NCBI GenBank assembly: GCA_963720475.1
Contig: OY970394.1
Span: 992,001-1,056,000, forward strand
Source of the DNA: G963720475 sp963720475
Lineage (GTDB): Bacteria > Actinomycetota > Thermoleophilia > Solirubrobacterales > Thermoleophilaceae
DNA: 64,000 nt
Direction of reading: 5' to 3'
Part shown: positions 49,005 through 59,595 of the stretch, in pieces
How the letters are laid out: the number at the start of each line of letters is the position of its first letter
How positions within the stretch are numbered: position 1 is the stretch's first letter
The notes under the pieces: model-generated
Databases searched by the model: none
What the model saw: only the letters and a program-made list of their open reading frames with translations
Told to the model about the DNA's origin: nothing
Made by a program: the position numbers and the translations under genes

Positions 49005-49925
49005 GTGGAGCGTGTTCTCGTCACTGGCGGCGCCGGCTTCATCGGCTCGTACCTCGCCCGCGCGCTGCTCGAGCGCGGCTACGCGGTCGACGTCGCCGAC
49101 GACCTCTCGAGCGGCAGGCGCGAGAACGTCCCCGACGGGGCCGAGCTCGCCGAGCTCGACCTCGGCGCACCGGGCGCGCTCGCTGCGCTGCCCAACGCCG
49201 ACTACGCGGCGATCCTCCACGTCGCCGGCCAGTCCTCGGGCGAGCGGTCCTTCGACGATCCCGAGCGCGACTTCGACGCCAACGCCCGCTCGACCGCCGC
49301 GCTCGCGCGCTTCGCGGTCGACAACGGCGTGCCGGCGTTGATCCACGCCAGCTCGATGGGGGTCTACGGCCAGCCCGAGCGCTCGCCGGTCGCGGAGGAT
49401 TCGCCGACGGCGCCGATCTCGTGGTACGGCGCGTCGAAGCTCGCGGCGGAGAACGTCTTGGGCGCGGCGGCGCGCCTGGGGTTGCGGACCTGCTCCCTGC
49501 GGATGTTCAGCGTCTACGGGCCCGGGCAGGACCTCGCCGAGATGCGCCAGGGGATGGTCTCGATCTACCTCGCCTACCTGCTCGCGGGCAAGCCCGTCGA
49601 GGTCAAGGGCTCGCTCGAGCGCGTGCGCGACTTCGTCTACGTGGATGACGTCGTAGAGGCGTGGGTCGCGGCGCTGGACGGCGATGCCGCGGGCGCATTC
49701 AACGTCGGCACGGGGGTGGGCACGACGGTCGGCGAGTTGATCGAGCGCCTCGGCGCGGCGCTGGGCGTCAAGCCGGAGATCGTCGAGCTCGACGGCACAC
49801 CGGGCGACCAGCGCGCGCTCCACGCTGACACGGCGGCTGCGGAGTCGGCGCTTGGTTGGCGCGCGCAGATCTCGCTCGAGGAGGGGCTGCGGCGGATGGC
49901 GGCCTGGGCCGGCCCGCTAGCCTGA
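49005..49925 (+). CDS. NAD-dependent epimerase/dehydratase (extended SDR)
   Basis: A 306-residue nucleotide-sugar enzyme starting MERVLVTGGAGFIGSYLARALLERG. Catalytic residues are in HASSMGVYGQPE (Ser) and WYGASKLAAENVL (Tyr, Lys). FSVYGPGQDLAEMRQG fits the family of UDP-sugar epimerases/dehydratases. It is a paralogue of the gene at 34062 (shared FIGS and DDLS motifs) but not a close copy. GTG start at 49005. It opens the surface-glycan cluster; the methyltransferase follows by 4 bases. Confidence 0.88.
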   Translation: MERVLVTGGAGFIGSYLARALLERGYAVDVADDLSSGRRENVPDGAELAELDLGAPGALAALPNADYAAILHVAGQSSGERSFDDPERDFDANARSTAALARFAVDNGVPALIHASSMGVYGQPERSPVAEDSPTAPISWYGASKLAAENVLGAAARLGLRTCSLRMFSVYGPGQDLAEMRQGMVSIYLAYLLAGKPVEVKGSLERVRDFVYVDDVVEAWVAALDGDAAGAFNVGTGVGTTVGELIERLGAALGVKPEIVELDGTPGDQRALHADTAAAESALGWRAQISLEEGLRRMAAWAGPLA

Positions 49926-49929
49926 GCCC

Positions 49930-50721
49930 GTGGCCCAGAACGGAGGCGGATTGGCGGCGCTGAAGCAGCGCGTGTACGAGTCGGCGATCGTCGTCGAGCG
50001 CGTCGACGAGGCGGGCGAGGTCGTGCGTCCGCAGGGTGTGAAGCGGGCGACCCTCCGCCTCGGCCAGGCGCTGGTCGAGCGCGGGATCACGCCTCCGTGG
50101 GCGCTATCGCGCGAGCAGTGCCAGGAGCTGTGGGCGGGCCAGGGCGGCGATTCCTCAAACGCGCCGAGTGCCTATGCGGAGAAGGACACGGCGATCGTGG
50201 ACTTCATGAACGACTTCTGGGCGCCCGAGGTCGCACCCCCGGCCTCTGTCCTCGAGATCGGCCCGAACGCCGGCACGAACCTCAACCGTCTGCGCGAGCT
50301 CGGCTTCGATCGCCTCGCCGGTGTCGAGATCAACCCCGGCGCGGTCTCCGAGATGGAGCGGGCCTACCCGGAGCTCGCCCGGCGCGCCGAGATCCGCACC
50401 GGCGCGATGGAGGAGGTGCTCGCCGCGATGGAGCCCCGGTCCGCGGACGTCGTCTTCTCGATGGGTGTGCTGATGCACGTCCACCCGACCAGTACGAGCG
50501 TGTTCCGCGACATGGTGCGTATCGCGCGCGGATTCGTGTGCGTGATCGAGGTCGAGCGTGCGAGCAACAGCTATGTGTTCCCGCGCGACTACGGGCGCGT
50601 TTTCGCCCGGCTCCGCTGTGAGGAGATTCGGCGGACCGAGATAACGCGGACCACCAATCCGCATGTGGACGCGGCCTACGACGGCTCGGCTGCGCGGCTC
50701 TTCCGCGTTCCCGGCGTCTGA
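49930..50721 (+). CDS. SAM-dependent methyltransferase, glycan cluster
   Basis: A 263-residue methyltransferase of class I. Motif I is SVLEIGPNAGTNLNRLRELG with a Gly-Asn substitution (GPNAG) that is usual for some sugar/lipid methyltransferases; the acidic loop is AGVEINPGAVSEM; later DVVFSMGVLMHVHPTSTSVFRDMVRIARGFVCVIEVE. The first ~85 residues form a helical extension. GTG start at 49930. It overlaps the convergent gene by 46 bases. The substrate is unknown; context suggests a cell-surface sugar or lipid. Confidence 0.85.
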   Translation: MAQNGGGLAALKQRVYESAIVVERVDEAGEVVRPQGVKRATLRLGQALVERGITPPWALSREQCQELWAGQGGDSSNAPSAYAEKDTAIVDFMNDFWAPEVAPPASVLEIGPNAGTNLNRLRELGFDRLAGVEINPGAVSEMERAYPELARRAEIRTGAMEEVLAAMEPRSADVVFSMGVLMHVHPTSTSVFRDMVRIARGFVCVIEVERASNSYVFPRDYGRVFARLRCEEIRRTEITRTTNPHVDAAYDGSAARLFRVPGV

Positions 50722-51620
50722 GCCGCCGCACGGCCGCCCGTAGCGCGCCGGGCGCGGAGGAGGACCACATGGATGTCCGGGCGCGGCGAGACTGGATGCT
50801 CGTAATGGAAGAACTCGAAGTCGCCGACCGTGTAACCCGCCTCGGCGAGGTAGCCGGCGTAATTGTGGTGCCAGGTCGCTCCCTCGAGATGCCATGAGGC
50901 GACCGAAGCGTCGTTCGTCTGTGCATGCCCGGCCCAGGTCGGCTCGTTGAGGACGATCTCGTCCACGCCGGCGGCGGCGAGCGCGTGGACGTACGCGCGC
51001 AACTCTGGCGGGGTGAACACGATCCAGGTCGAGGACGAGAATGCGAGGTCGCCCGAGAGGCGCCCGGCCTCGAGCAGGTCGAGTGCGTAACCCTCGACGA
51101 AGTCGGCGTTGGCGAGGCCAGCATGCTTTCGCAAGGCCGTCGCCACAGACAGGTCCACGCCGGTGAACCTCAGGTCCGGGCGCTTGGCGGCGAGAAGAGC
51201 CACGACGTCGCCGTTGCCGGTCCCGATTTCGATCACCGATGCGCCCGGCTCGAGCCCTTCGAGCGCACGCTCGAGCAGCGGCAGGATCAACCCGCGCTGC
51301 TGCTGCTCGACGCCTTCTCCGCCTTTGTCGAGCGTCTCGTCGGCGTAGCCCGACAGCGATTCGTCGGAGTACTGCGCGATCGCGGCCGCCGAGATCCGCT
51401 CGCGCTCGACCGACTCGCGGTAGGTGCCATAGTCGCGTGCCATCGCCCCGAGGGGACCGCCGAGAACGGCGACGGCCAGCCGCCGGCCGAGACCACTGTC
51501 GCGCTGCGCGAGCCGATAGAAGGCCTGTGAGCCGCGGTAGAGGTTTGCGTGGCGGACGACGAGTAGTCCCCACAGTCCCAGCCCCGCGAGGCTCGCACCG
51601 AGCTGGACGATCGTCGCCAT
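50676..51620 (-). CDS. Membrane-tethered SAM-dependent methyltransferase
   Basis: A 314-residue protein. The first ~25 residues contain one hydrophobic segment (IVQLGASLAGLGLWGLLVV). A long helical region follows (RESVERERISAAAIAQYSDESLSGYADETLDKGGEGVE), then a class I methyltransferase with motif I VIEIGTGNGDVVALLAAKRPDLRFTGVDLS. The C-terminal part has EIVLNEPTWAGHAQTNDASVASWHLEGATWHHNYAGYLAEAGYTV. It is similar in size and motif to the gene at 49930 but on the opposite strand. ATG start at 51618-51620. Confidence 0.85.
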   Translation of the reverse strand: MATIVQLGASLAGLGLWGLLVVRHANLYRGSQAFYRLAQRDSGLGRRLAVAVLGGPLGAMARDYGTYRESVERERISAAAIAQYSDESLSGYADETLDKGGEGVEQQQRGLILPLLERALEGLEPGASVIEIGTGNGDVVALLAAKRPDLRFTGVDLSVATALRKHAGLANADFVEGYALDLLEAGRLSGDLAFSSSTWIVFTPPELRAYVHALAAAGVDEIVLNEPTWAGHAQTNDASVASWHLEGATWHHNYAGYLAEAGYTVGDFEFFHYEHPVSPRPDIHVVLLRARRATGGRAAAQTPGTRKSRAAEPS

Positions 51621-51652
51621 GGCCTGAATCTAGCGCTCGGTAGTCTGGCGCC

Positions 51653-52728
51653 GTGCCGCGGGAACGCGCCAACGATCCGCTGCGCGTGGCCGTCTGCGGC
51701 AGCGGGATGCGCAGCCGCTCGGTTTGGCAGCGCCACCTCCGCGAGCAGCCAGGAGTCGAGCTCGCGGGAGTGCAGGACCCGAGCGCCGAGAGCCTCGAAA
51801 AGGCGATCGACGGCGGGACCGTCGCCAGCAGCGAGACATTCGCCGTGCTTGGCGAGATGCTCGACGCGACGACGCCCGATGCCGTGCTCGTCGCGCCGAT
51901 CGTCGAGGCGCACGCTGAGCGCGGCGGAGACGGCGCTCGAGCGCGGCCATGCACGTCTTGTCGAGAAGCCGCTCGCCACGAGCCTCGACGAGGCAGAGGC
52001 GCTTCGTCGCGCTGGCCGCAAGAACGACCTCCGCCTCGGGGTCGTCCAGAACTGGCGCACGAAGAGCGTCGGGCGCGCGTTGCGCGCAGCGATCTCCGAC
52101 GGCCGGATCGGCGCCGTCTCGCACGTGTTCTTCCGCTACCTGCGTGACCGCGAGCTTCCGCACCTCCCCGACTACCTCTTCGACGAGCGCGGACCCCGTC
52201 TTGAACGCGATGTCGATCCACCACTTCGACCTCTTCCGCTTCGCCCTCGGCGAGGAGATCGTGCGCGTCGAAGCCCACGGGAAGACGCCCGCCTGGAGCC
52301 GCTACCGCGGCGAGTCGGTGTCTCGGCGTCTGGATGGAGACCGACGCGGGCACCGCGATCAGCTACGCGGCGACCTTCTCGTCGCGCGGTGCGTCGCTGC
52401 CGCTCGAGAGCCTCCAGGTCGAGGGCGAGCTGGGGACGCTCTCAACGACAGCGACTACTCCGAGCCTCCGCTGCTGCTCTTCCGGCGCGATGCGGACCCC
52501 GCGGACCTCACTGCGGACGTGAGCGCCCGCGACAAGGACGCCCAGTACGAGCTGGGCGACGTGGAGATCTTGCGCAACTTCGCTGCCGCGGTTCGGCGGT
52601 GAGGAGGCTCTGGTCGCTCCGGGGGAAGACAACCTCGGCACGCTCGCGGCGCTCGAGGCGGCAAAACTCTCCCTGCGCGAGAGGCGGCCGTCGAGATCGC
52701 CGCGGACCGCTCGCTGCGCGTGCTGTAG
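51653..52728 (+). CDS. Gfo/Idh/MocA oxidoreductase (frameshifted)
   Basis: NAD-dependent sugar oxidoreductase. The composite reading starts LRVAVCGSGMRSRSVWQRHLREQPGVELAGVQD (Rossmann motif) and continues in a second frame with LVEKPLATSLDEAEAL, the EKP motif Lys, and QNWRTKSVGRALRAAISDGRIGAVSHVFF. Third-frame pieces include NAMSIHHFDLFRFALGEEIVRVEAHGK with the catalytic-type His and then METDAGTAISYAATFSSRGASLPLESLQVEG. It ends around AADRSLRVL at 52726-52728. At least five frame changes occur (near 51922, 52190, 52325, 52442 and 52690). Conservation between them is good, so the indels are likely errors. This is the first gene with repeated frame changes. Confidence 0.75.
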
Positions 52729-52785
52729 GGCCACGGGCGGCCCGTTGCAGTTCGGGCCTGGCTTTGCGTCACCATTGAAGGCGAC

Positions 52786-54710
52786 GTGGAGCCGACGGAG
52801 ACCGCCACGCGGGCGCTGACCGTGCCCGCTGCGCTCGACGCCCGTGCCGCAGCCAGCACGGGCGAGTTCCTGCGCCTGATTCACCCGGAGGGCGACGATC
52901 GAGTCCTCTCCTACGCGCGAGCTGCGTCGACGAGGCGGACCGCTACGCCGGCCATTACGCCGCCGCGGGGCTCGCGCCCGGCGAGCGCGTATCGTCGTCC
53001 TGCCGCACTCGCTCGACCTTTACGCGGCCTATGTCGGCGCCCTGCTGCGGCGGGCAGGTTCCGGCGATGTTCCACTTCCCCTCGCCAAAGCTCTCCGAGG
53101 AGCGAGTACTTCCGCACGATCGGCGTCGCTGCTCGAGGGCGCCGCCGCGCGCTTGATCGTCACCTATCCCGAGCTCGCGCGAGCGCCTGGCGCGAGCGAG
53201 ACGTGCTGGGCGGGGCGCGCGTCGCCGTGCCGGACGAAGTCGCGGGCGCCGGCAGGCGCCGCCCGCCGCGGACCCCGACCCCGAGGCGACGGCGTTCCTG
53301 CAGTACTCGTCGGGGACCACGGGCGTGAAGAAGGGAGTCGCCGTGTCCCACCGCGCGCTGCTGTGGCAGACCGAGGCCTACGGCGACGCGATCGGCGCCG
53401 AACCCGGCGATCGCATCGTCTCGTGGCTGCCGCTCTACCACGACATGGGACTCGTCGCGTGCCTGCTCCTGCCGCTGCTGCGCGGCGTGCCGGTCGTCGC
53501 GATGTCGCCGTTCGACTGGGTGCGCCGGCCGGCGATGTGGCCGCGCGCCGTATCCGACCACGGCGGCACGCTGTCGTGGCTGCCCAACTTCGCCTACGCC
53601 TTCATGGCCGAACGCGTCCGCGACGAGCAGCTGGAGGGGGTCAGCCTGGCCTCGCTGCGCGGCGTCGTGAATTGCTCCGAGCCGATCATGGACGCGAGCG
53701 AGCGGGCCTTCCTCGACCGCTTCGCAGCGCACGGGATGACCGCCGACCGGCTGGCCGCGAGCTACGCGATGGCGGAGAACACGTTTGCGGTCACGAGCGC
53801 GTTCGGCGCGCCGCCCGTCACCGACGAGCTCGGCGACCGCGTCCACGTCTCGAGCGGCCGGCGCTTTGCCGGACACCGAGATCCGGGTGGTCGGCGACGG
53901 CGGCGAGGGAGCTCGGCGAGCGCGACATAGGAGAGATCGCGCTGCGCTCGCCCTGCCTGTTCAGCGGCTACGACTCGAACCGCGAGGCGACGGCGGCCGC
54001 GCTCCGCGACGGTTGGTTCCACACCGGCGACCTCGGCTACCTCGCCGACGGCGAGCTGTACGTCACCGGCCGCGCGAAGGACCTCGTGATCGTCGGCGGG
54101 CGCAACTTCTACCCGCAGGACATCGAGGCCGCCGTCGAGCGCGTCGAGGGCATCATCGCCGGCCGCGTGGTGGCCTTCGGAGTAGCGGACGAGCGCAGCG
54201 GCACCGAGGAGCTGGTCGTGCTGGCCGAGTCGGAGCGGCCAGGCGACGAGGGACTCGCGCGCGAGGTCCACCAAGCGGTCGCGCAGCTGACCGAGGCGGC
54301 ACCGCGCGAGGTCCGGATCGTCGATCCGCGCAGCTTGCTGAAGTCGTCGTCGGGAAAGCTCGCCCGCGGCGCGAACCGCGACCGCTATCTCGAGGACGCG
54401 CCCGTGCGGGAGCGCTCCGCATCCACGCACGCCGCCGGCGACGCCGACCTCGTCGCCGCGATCCGCCGCCAGGTCGCACTGCTCTCGGCAGTGTCTGCCG
54501 AGATCGGCGACGAGGAGCCGATCCTCACCTCGGGCCTGATCGACTCGCTCAGGATGGCCGAGCTGCTCGACTTCATCGAGACGACCTACGGCGTGCGCGT
54601 TCCCCAATCGCTGCTGGCGGAGCCGGAGCGGCTCGACACGGTCGTCGGCGATCGCGGCAACGGTCGAGCAGCTGCCAGGCGGGCGCCGGCGATCGGGAGT
54701 CCGCGCCTGA
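52786..54710 (+). CDS. Fatty acyl-AMP ligase-like protein with C-terminal ACP domain (frameshifted)
   Basis: Activates an acid as acyl-adenylate and probably loads it on its own carrier domain. The composite has the AMP-binding P-loop SSGTTGVKKGVAVSH near 53310, WLPLYHDMGLVACLLLPLL, LPNFAYAFMAERVR and the conserved RAKDLVIVGGRNFYPQDIEAAVE, features of fatty acyl-AMP ligases. SSSGKLARGANRDRYL carries the catalytic Lys. A ~70-residue acyl carrier domain follows with the phosphopantetheine site GLIDSLRMAELLDF. Frame changes lie near 52920-53300, 53880, 53910 and 54650; the remainder is well conserved. No substrate-binding specificity can be read. Confidence 0.78.
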
Positions 54711-54732
54711 GGTTGCCCTCGGCGAGATCCCG

Positions 54733-55357
54733 ATGGAGGCGGAGGCGCCTCCGCCGCCGCGCCGCGCCGAACCTGCGCGGTCTCTCTCACCGCGTCTGCG
54801 GCTTCGCCTGCGCGGCGCGCGCGTCGGCCGCGGTCTGCACGTGCTCGGCCCGGTGCTGCTACAGCTGGACGGGGACCCGAAGAACCTCGCGCTTGGAGCG
54901 AACGTGACGCTGATGCCGGGCGCCCACCTGAAGTTCCGCGAGCGGGGCCGGATCGTCCTCCACGACGGCGCCAAGATCGACTCCGGCGCGCGCGCGGTCG
55001 CCGCGAACGACGCCGTGTTCGAGCTCGGCGCGAGCTCGACGCTGGGGATGGGCACCGTCGTGAACGCCGGCGCGGACGTGCGCATCGGCGCGGCTCGCGA
55101 TGACGGCCGCGCACTGCGTGATCAACGCCTCCGAGCACGGCATGGCGGCGGGGACGCCGATGCAGCGCCAGCCCTACGAGCACGCGCCGATCCTGATCGC
55201 CGAGGACGCCTGGATCGGCGCCGGCGCGTTCGTCTCGAAGGGAAGCCGGATCGCCGCCGGGGCCGTCGTCTCCGCTCACGCGGTCGTCGCGGGCGACGTG
55301 CCGCCCGGCGCTATCGTTGCGGGCCGCCCGGCGCGCGTGCTCAAGTTCCGCACCTGA
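54733..55357 (+). CDS. Left-handed beta-helix (hexapeptide) acyltransferase (frameshifted)
   Basis: A ~208-residue acyltransferase of the hexapeptide-repeat family. The first part has LALGANVTLMPGAHLKFRERGRIVLHDGAKIDSGARAVAANDAVFELGASSTLGMGTVVNAGADV, with hexad spacing; after a frame change near 55090 it continues TAAHCVINASEHGMAAGTPM and PILIAEDAWIGAGAFVSKGSRIAAGAVVSAHAVVAGDVPPGAIVAGRPARVLKFRT. The His in the NASEHGM loop is a plausible active-site residue. It lies 22 bases after the FAAL-ACP gene, so it may transfer the acyl group to a sugar (inference). Confidence 0.75.
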
Positions 55358-55385
55358 CCCGGCCCGCGGGCGTTCACCCTTCGAC

Positions 55386-56524
55386 ATGCGCTACTGCACC
55401 AACTGCGTCCTGCCGGACACGAAGCCGCACGTCGCCTTCGACGAGGCGGGCGTATGCGGCGCGTGCCGCGCCCACGAGCGCAAGAACGACGCCGAGGCGG
55501 GCATCGACTGGGAGGCTCGCGAGCGCGAGTTCGGCGAGATCGTCGACGCAGGCGAAGGCCCGTACCGCGCCCTACTACGACGTCCTCGTCCCGGTCAGCG
55601 GCGGCAAGGACTCGATCACCCAGGTAGCCCGGCTGCTCGGACGCGGCCTGCGGATCCTCGCGGTCAACGTCGATTACGGCATCAAGACGGAGATCGGCGA
55701 CTGGAACCTGTCGCGGATCCCGGCAATGGGTGCCAGCCTCGTGACCTACCGTCCGCAGGAGCCGCTCCACCGGCGCCTGATCCGCATCGGCCTCGAGGAC
55801 TTCGGCGACCCCGACCTGCTGTCGCACACGCTGCTGCACGCCTACCCGCTTCACGTCGCGCTCGCGCTTCGAGGTCCCCCTCGTCGTACTCGGCGAGAAC
55901 TCGGCGTTCGAATACGGCGGCGACGCCGGCGTCGCTGAGGAGGAGGGGATGACGCGCGCGTGGTTCGAGAGCTTCGCCGCCAACGCAGGTCGCGACGCAC
56001 GCTTCGTCTCCGGTGAATACGACATCCCGTTCGAGGAGCTCCGGCTGTACGACTTCCCCGACGAGATCGTCGGCTCCGGCACGCGCACGGTCTGGATGAG
56101 CCGCTTCTTCCACTGGGACTCCGAGCGCCACCTCGAGATCGCCAAGGAGCACGGCTTCCGCACCCTCGGGCACCCGAGCGAGGGCACGTACCGCGACTAT
56201 GTCGGGATCGACGAGAAGATCAACCGCGTCCACCAGTACCTGAAGGTGCTCAAGTTCGGCTACGGCCGGGCGACCGATCACGCCTGCGAGGACATCCGCA
56301 ACGGGCGGATCACTCGCGAGCAGGCGAAGGAGCTCGTCCGCGAGCACGACCTCGAGCCGCTGTCCGAGTACTACGCGAACGATCTGATCGACTTTCTCGA
56401 GATGACGCCGGCGGAGTTCGACGCTGCCCTCGAGAGCTACCGCAACCAAGACATCTGGGAGCGCGGCGCCGACGGTGCCTGGCGGATCCCGAACCACCTG
56501 GAAGAGGAGGCACGAGCCCTTTGA
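55386..56524 (+). CDS. N-acetyl sugar amidotransferase (PseA/WbpG-like, frameshifted)
   Basis: Catalyses conversion of an acetamido group on a sugar to acetamidino, using ammonia from a glutaminase partner. The composite has an N-terminal zinc-type Cys set (CTNCVLP and CGACRAHE), an ATP-pyrophosphatase loop VPVSGGKDSITQVARLLGRGL, and conserved VLGENSAFEYGGDAG plus RFFHWDSERHLEIAKEHGFRTLGHPSEGTYRDYVGIDEKINRVHQYLKVLKFGYGRATDHACEDIRNGRI, matching the family well. Frame changes near 55565 and 55870. ATG at 55386. The stop overlaps the TTG start of the next gene. Confidence 0.85.
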
Positions 56525-57627
56525 CCCCGCTCACCGAGAGAGAGAAGGTCACGACCGTCGTCTTCGGCGACACCTTCGCGCTCTACGACGACCGGTCGTT
56601 CGAGGAGTTCATCGAGCCGCTCCGCATCCGCTTCGCCGGCAACGACATCCCGTTGTCGGTCTTCGAGGGCAAGCGCTGCCTCGACGCGGGCTGCGGCGGC
56701 GGGCGCGGCTCGATCCTGATGGCCGAGGCGGGCGCCTCCGAGGTGGTGGGCATCGACCTGTCCGAGACCAACGTCGCCACGAGCCGCATGCGCGCCGAGC
56801 AGCGCGGGCTCGACCAGTGCACTTTCCAGCAGGCGTCGCTGCTCGAGGTGCCGTTCGAGGACGAGAGCTTCGACGTCGTGTGGTCGAACGGCGTGCTTCA
56901 CCACACCGACGACCCCGACCTCACGCTGCGTGAGATCACGCGCGTGCTCAAGCCCGGCGGCTGGATGTGGCTCTACCTCTACGGCTCGGGCGGGATCTAC
57001 TGGTACATGGTCGATTGGGTGCGCGATCTGCTCGTCGACGTGGACGTCCGCGACGCGATCTACCAGCTGCGCCTGCAGGACGTGCCGATCCGGCGGATCG
57101 CCGAGTGGATGGACGACTGGTTCGTCCCCTGGCTGCGGCGCTACACCGTCGCGGACGTGCGCGACCGGCTGGTCGAGCTCGGCTTCGAGGGTGCCGAGGA
57201 CCTCAAGCACGGCACCGTCTACGACACTTCCGAGCGGCGCGTCGAGGCCTCGGCGACGGAGCTCGAGCTGATGGGCGACGGCGACGTGCGCTTCTGGAGC
57301 CAGAAGATCTCGGCGCCGAGCGGCTCCGACGAGCACGCGCTGCCGGACCCGCCCGACGGCAAGGGCTCCCCGTACGACGACGGACCCGAGGTCACCCGCT
57401 TCGCCGAGCCGCTCGCCGAGGTCGGTGCGGCGCTCGAGCAGCTCGAGGCGGCACGCGGCGCGGAGCCGCCGGCCTACCGGATCATGGTCGCCGGGCTCGT
57501 CCACTCGTTCGTCCGCACCCAGCTCGAGAGCGAGGGGCCGTTCGACACGGACGCCCTCGCGGCGCATCTCGCCGACGTCCGCGGGATCCTCGAGCAGTAC
57601 TCAGAGCTCGACCTCTCGAGCGGCTAG
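56521..57627 (+). CDS. SAM-dependent methyltransferase with C-terminal extension
   Basis: A 368-residue protein, intact, unlike its neighbours. Residues ~45-190 hold a class I methyltransferase: RCLDAGCGGGRGSILMAEAGASEVVGIDLSETNV, VPFEDESFDVVWSNGVLHHTDDPDLTLREITRVLKPGGWMWLYLYG. The C-terminal ~170 residues (DDWFVPWLRRYTVADVRDRLVELGFEG and beyond) have no recognised domain. The start is TTG at 56521, whose first bases overlap the amidotransferase TGA (TTGA), giving coupling. Likely modifies the surface sugar or its lipid carrier; specificity unknown. Confidence 0.83.
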   Translation: MTPLTEREKVTTVVFGDTFALYDDRSFEEFIEPLRIRFAGNDIPLSVFEGKRCLDAGCGGGRGSILMAEAGASEVVGIDLSETNVATSRMRAEQRGLDQCTFQQASLLEVPFEDESFDVVWSNGVLHHTDDPDLTLREITRVLKPGGWMWLYLYGSGGIYWYMVDWVRDLLVDVDVRDAIYQLRLQDVPIRRIAEWMDDWFVPWLRRYTVADVRDRLVELGFEGAEDLKHGTVYDTSERRVEASATELELMGDGDVRFWSQKISAPSGSDEHALPDPPDGKGSPYDDGPEVTRFAEPLAEVGAALEQLEAARGAEPPAYRIMVAGLVHSFVRTQLESEGPFDTDALAAHLADVRGILEQYSELDLSSG

Positions 57628-57632
57628 CCGCC

Positions 57633-59585
57633 GTGTGCGGGATCGCCGGCATCCACGCGGCGGGTCGCGGCACCTTCGCGGCGTCGCTGGTCGAGGCGAT
57701 GACCCAGAGCCTCGCTCACCGCGGTCCCGACGACTTCGGCTTCGCAGCGCTCGGCCCGGCCGGCGCCCGGGCCTGGAGCCGGGAGGGCGAGGCCCCGGCC
57801 GAGCCTGCCCGCACCGCGCTCGGCAACCGCCGGCTGAAGATCTTCGACCTCTCTCCAGCGGGCCACCAGCCGATGTCCATCTCCCGACGGACGGCTCTGG
57901 ATCGCCTACAACGGCGAGGTCTACAACCACGTCGAGCTGCGCCGCGAGCTCGAGACGCTCGGCCACGCGTTCCGCTCGGACTGCGACACCGAGGTCGTGC
58001 TCGCGGCCTACGCCGAATGGGGCGCGCGCTGCTTCGACCGCTTCAACGGGATGTGGGCGCTCGCGATCGCGGACGCTCGCGACGGATCGCTCGTGCTCGT
58101 CGCGCGACCGCTTCGGCGTGAAGCCGCTCTACGTCCATCGCGGCGACGGCTTCCTCGCCTTCGGCTCGGAGGTGAAGGCCTTGCTCGCCCACCCCGACGT
58201 GCCGCGCCGGCCCGACCTCGCCACCGTCTACAACTACGTCGCCCGCCACTACCGCTGGGTCGACGGCGGCGGCGGACGTTCTTCGAGGGGATCGAGAACC
58301 TGCCCGCCGGGCATTCTGGCACATGATGCCGACGGGCGCGGTCGAGCGAATCGCCGTACTGGTCGCTCGACCTCGGCCGCGGCCGAGGCGAGCAGTCGGA
58401 CGCCGAAGCGCTCGAGCGCTTTCGCGAGCTGTTCGCGGACTCGGTCCGCCTGCGCCTGCGCGCCGACGTCCGGTGGCGACGCTGCTCTCGGGCGGGCTCG
58501 ATTCGTCGTCGGTGACGGTCATGGCCGCGCAGCTGTCCGACCAGCCGGTGACGACCTTCTCGGCGCGCTTCCCGGAGGGGCAGGACGAGGGGCCTTACAT
58601 CGACGCGACGGTCGCGGCGGCCGGCGCCGACGGCCGCATGATCGAGCCCCGCAGCGCCGAGCTGCTGCCGACGCTCGAGCGGATGCTCTCCTTCCACGAC
58701 GAGCCGGTCTGCACCGCGACCTGGTTCGCCCACTGGCTCGTGATGGAGGACGTCGCCGGGCGCGGGTTCCCGGTGATCCTCAACGGCCACGTCGGCGACG
58801 AGCTGTTCGCCGGCTACTGGGACCACTACATGTACAACCTCGCCGACCTCGAGTCGTCCGACCCGGCCGGGTTCGAGGCCGAGCACGCCGCGTGGCTCGC
58901 CAACCACGGCCGCGACCCGGACGAGTGGCAGCGCTCGCGCGCGCGCTCGAGCCGATGAGGCGCGGCCACCCGGTGACGCCGAATCCGCTGACGCCGTACG
59001 CGAGCGTCGCGGCGCCCGAGCTGCGCTGCCGCGGCCGAGCTGCCCGACCGGCCCGACCGTTCGACGACCGCGACCGCCTGACCCAGCGCCTCTACCAGCG
59101 AGCTCGCTACGAGACCGTTCCCGCCACGCTGCGCCCCGAGGACCGCAACTCGATGGCGTTCTCGATCGAGTCGCGCTCGCCGTTCCTCGACTACCGCCTC
59201 GTCGAGTTCGCGTTCTCGCTGCCGAGCCGCTTCAAGATCCGCGACGGCCTCGGCAAGTGGCTCGTCCGCGAAGGGATGCGCGGGCATGCTGCCCGAGGAG
59301 GTCCGCAAGCGGCGCGACAAGCAGGGGATGATCGCGCCGACCGAGCACTGGTTCCGGGGCGAGAACCGCGACGAGGTGCGCGAGGTGCTCGGCCTCGGAC
59401 GCGCTCGCGGCGCGCGGCCTGCTCGACCGGGATGAGGTGCTGCGGCGCTTCGACGAGCACGTCGAGGGCGACGCGAACCACTACCTCGCGATCTGGCAGT
59501 GGGTAAACCTCGAGCTGTGGATGCGCGAGTTCTTCGACGGCGAACCGCGAGCGCAGCCGCCGGCGCGGCGGACGGCGCCGCCTGA
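57633..59585 (+). CDS. Asparagine synthase-like glutamine amidotransferase 1 (frameshifted)
   Basis: Class II glutamine amidotransferase fused to an ATP-pyrophosphatase synthetase. The N-terminus VCGIAGIHAAGRGTF has the nucleophile Cys 2. LNNRRLKIFDLS-type GNRRLKIFDLSPAGHQPMS and IAYNGEVYNHVELRRELETLGHAFRSDCDTEVVL complete the glutaminase domain, and the PP-loop is LLSGGLDSSSVTVMAAQL. FSIESRSPFLDYRLVEFAFSLPSRFKIRDGLGKWLVREGMRG is the C-terminal signature. About ten frame changes lie in the gene (near 57890, 58108, 58275, 58312, 58352, 58472, 58942, 59057, 59285 and 59398). Such AsnB proteins in glycan clusters supply amide groups or ammonia for the sugar amidotransferase (inference). Confidence 0.8.
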
Positions 59586-59595
59586 GGCCGCCTCC

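Noticed and set aside
47400..49823. An 807-codon minus-strand frame through the MFS gene into 49.8 kb
   Set aside because: Only the part to 48971 is the transporter; the rest is antisense to the well-supported epimerase at 49005.
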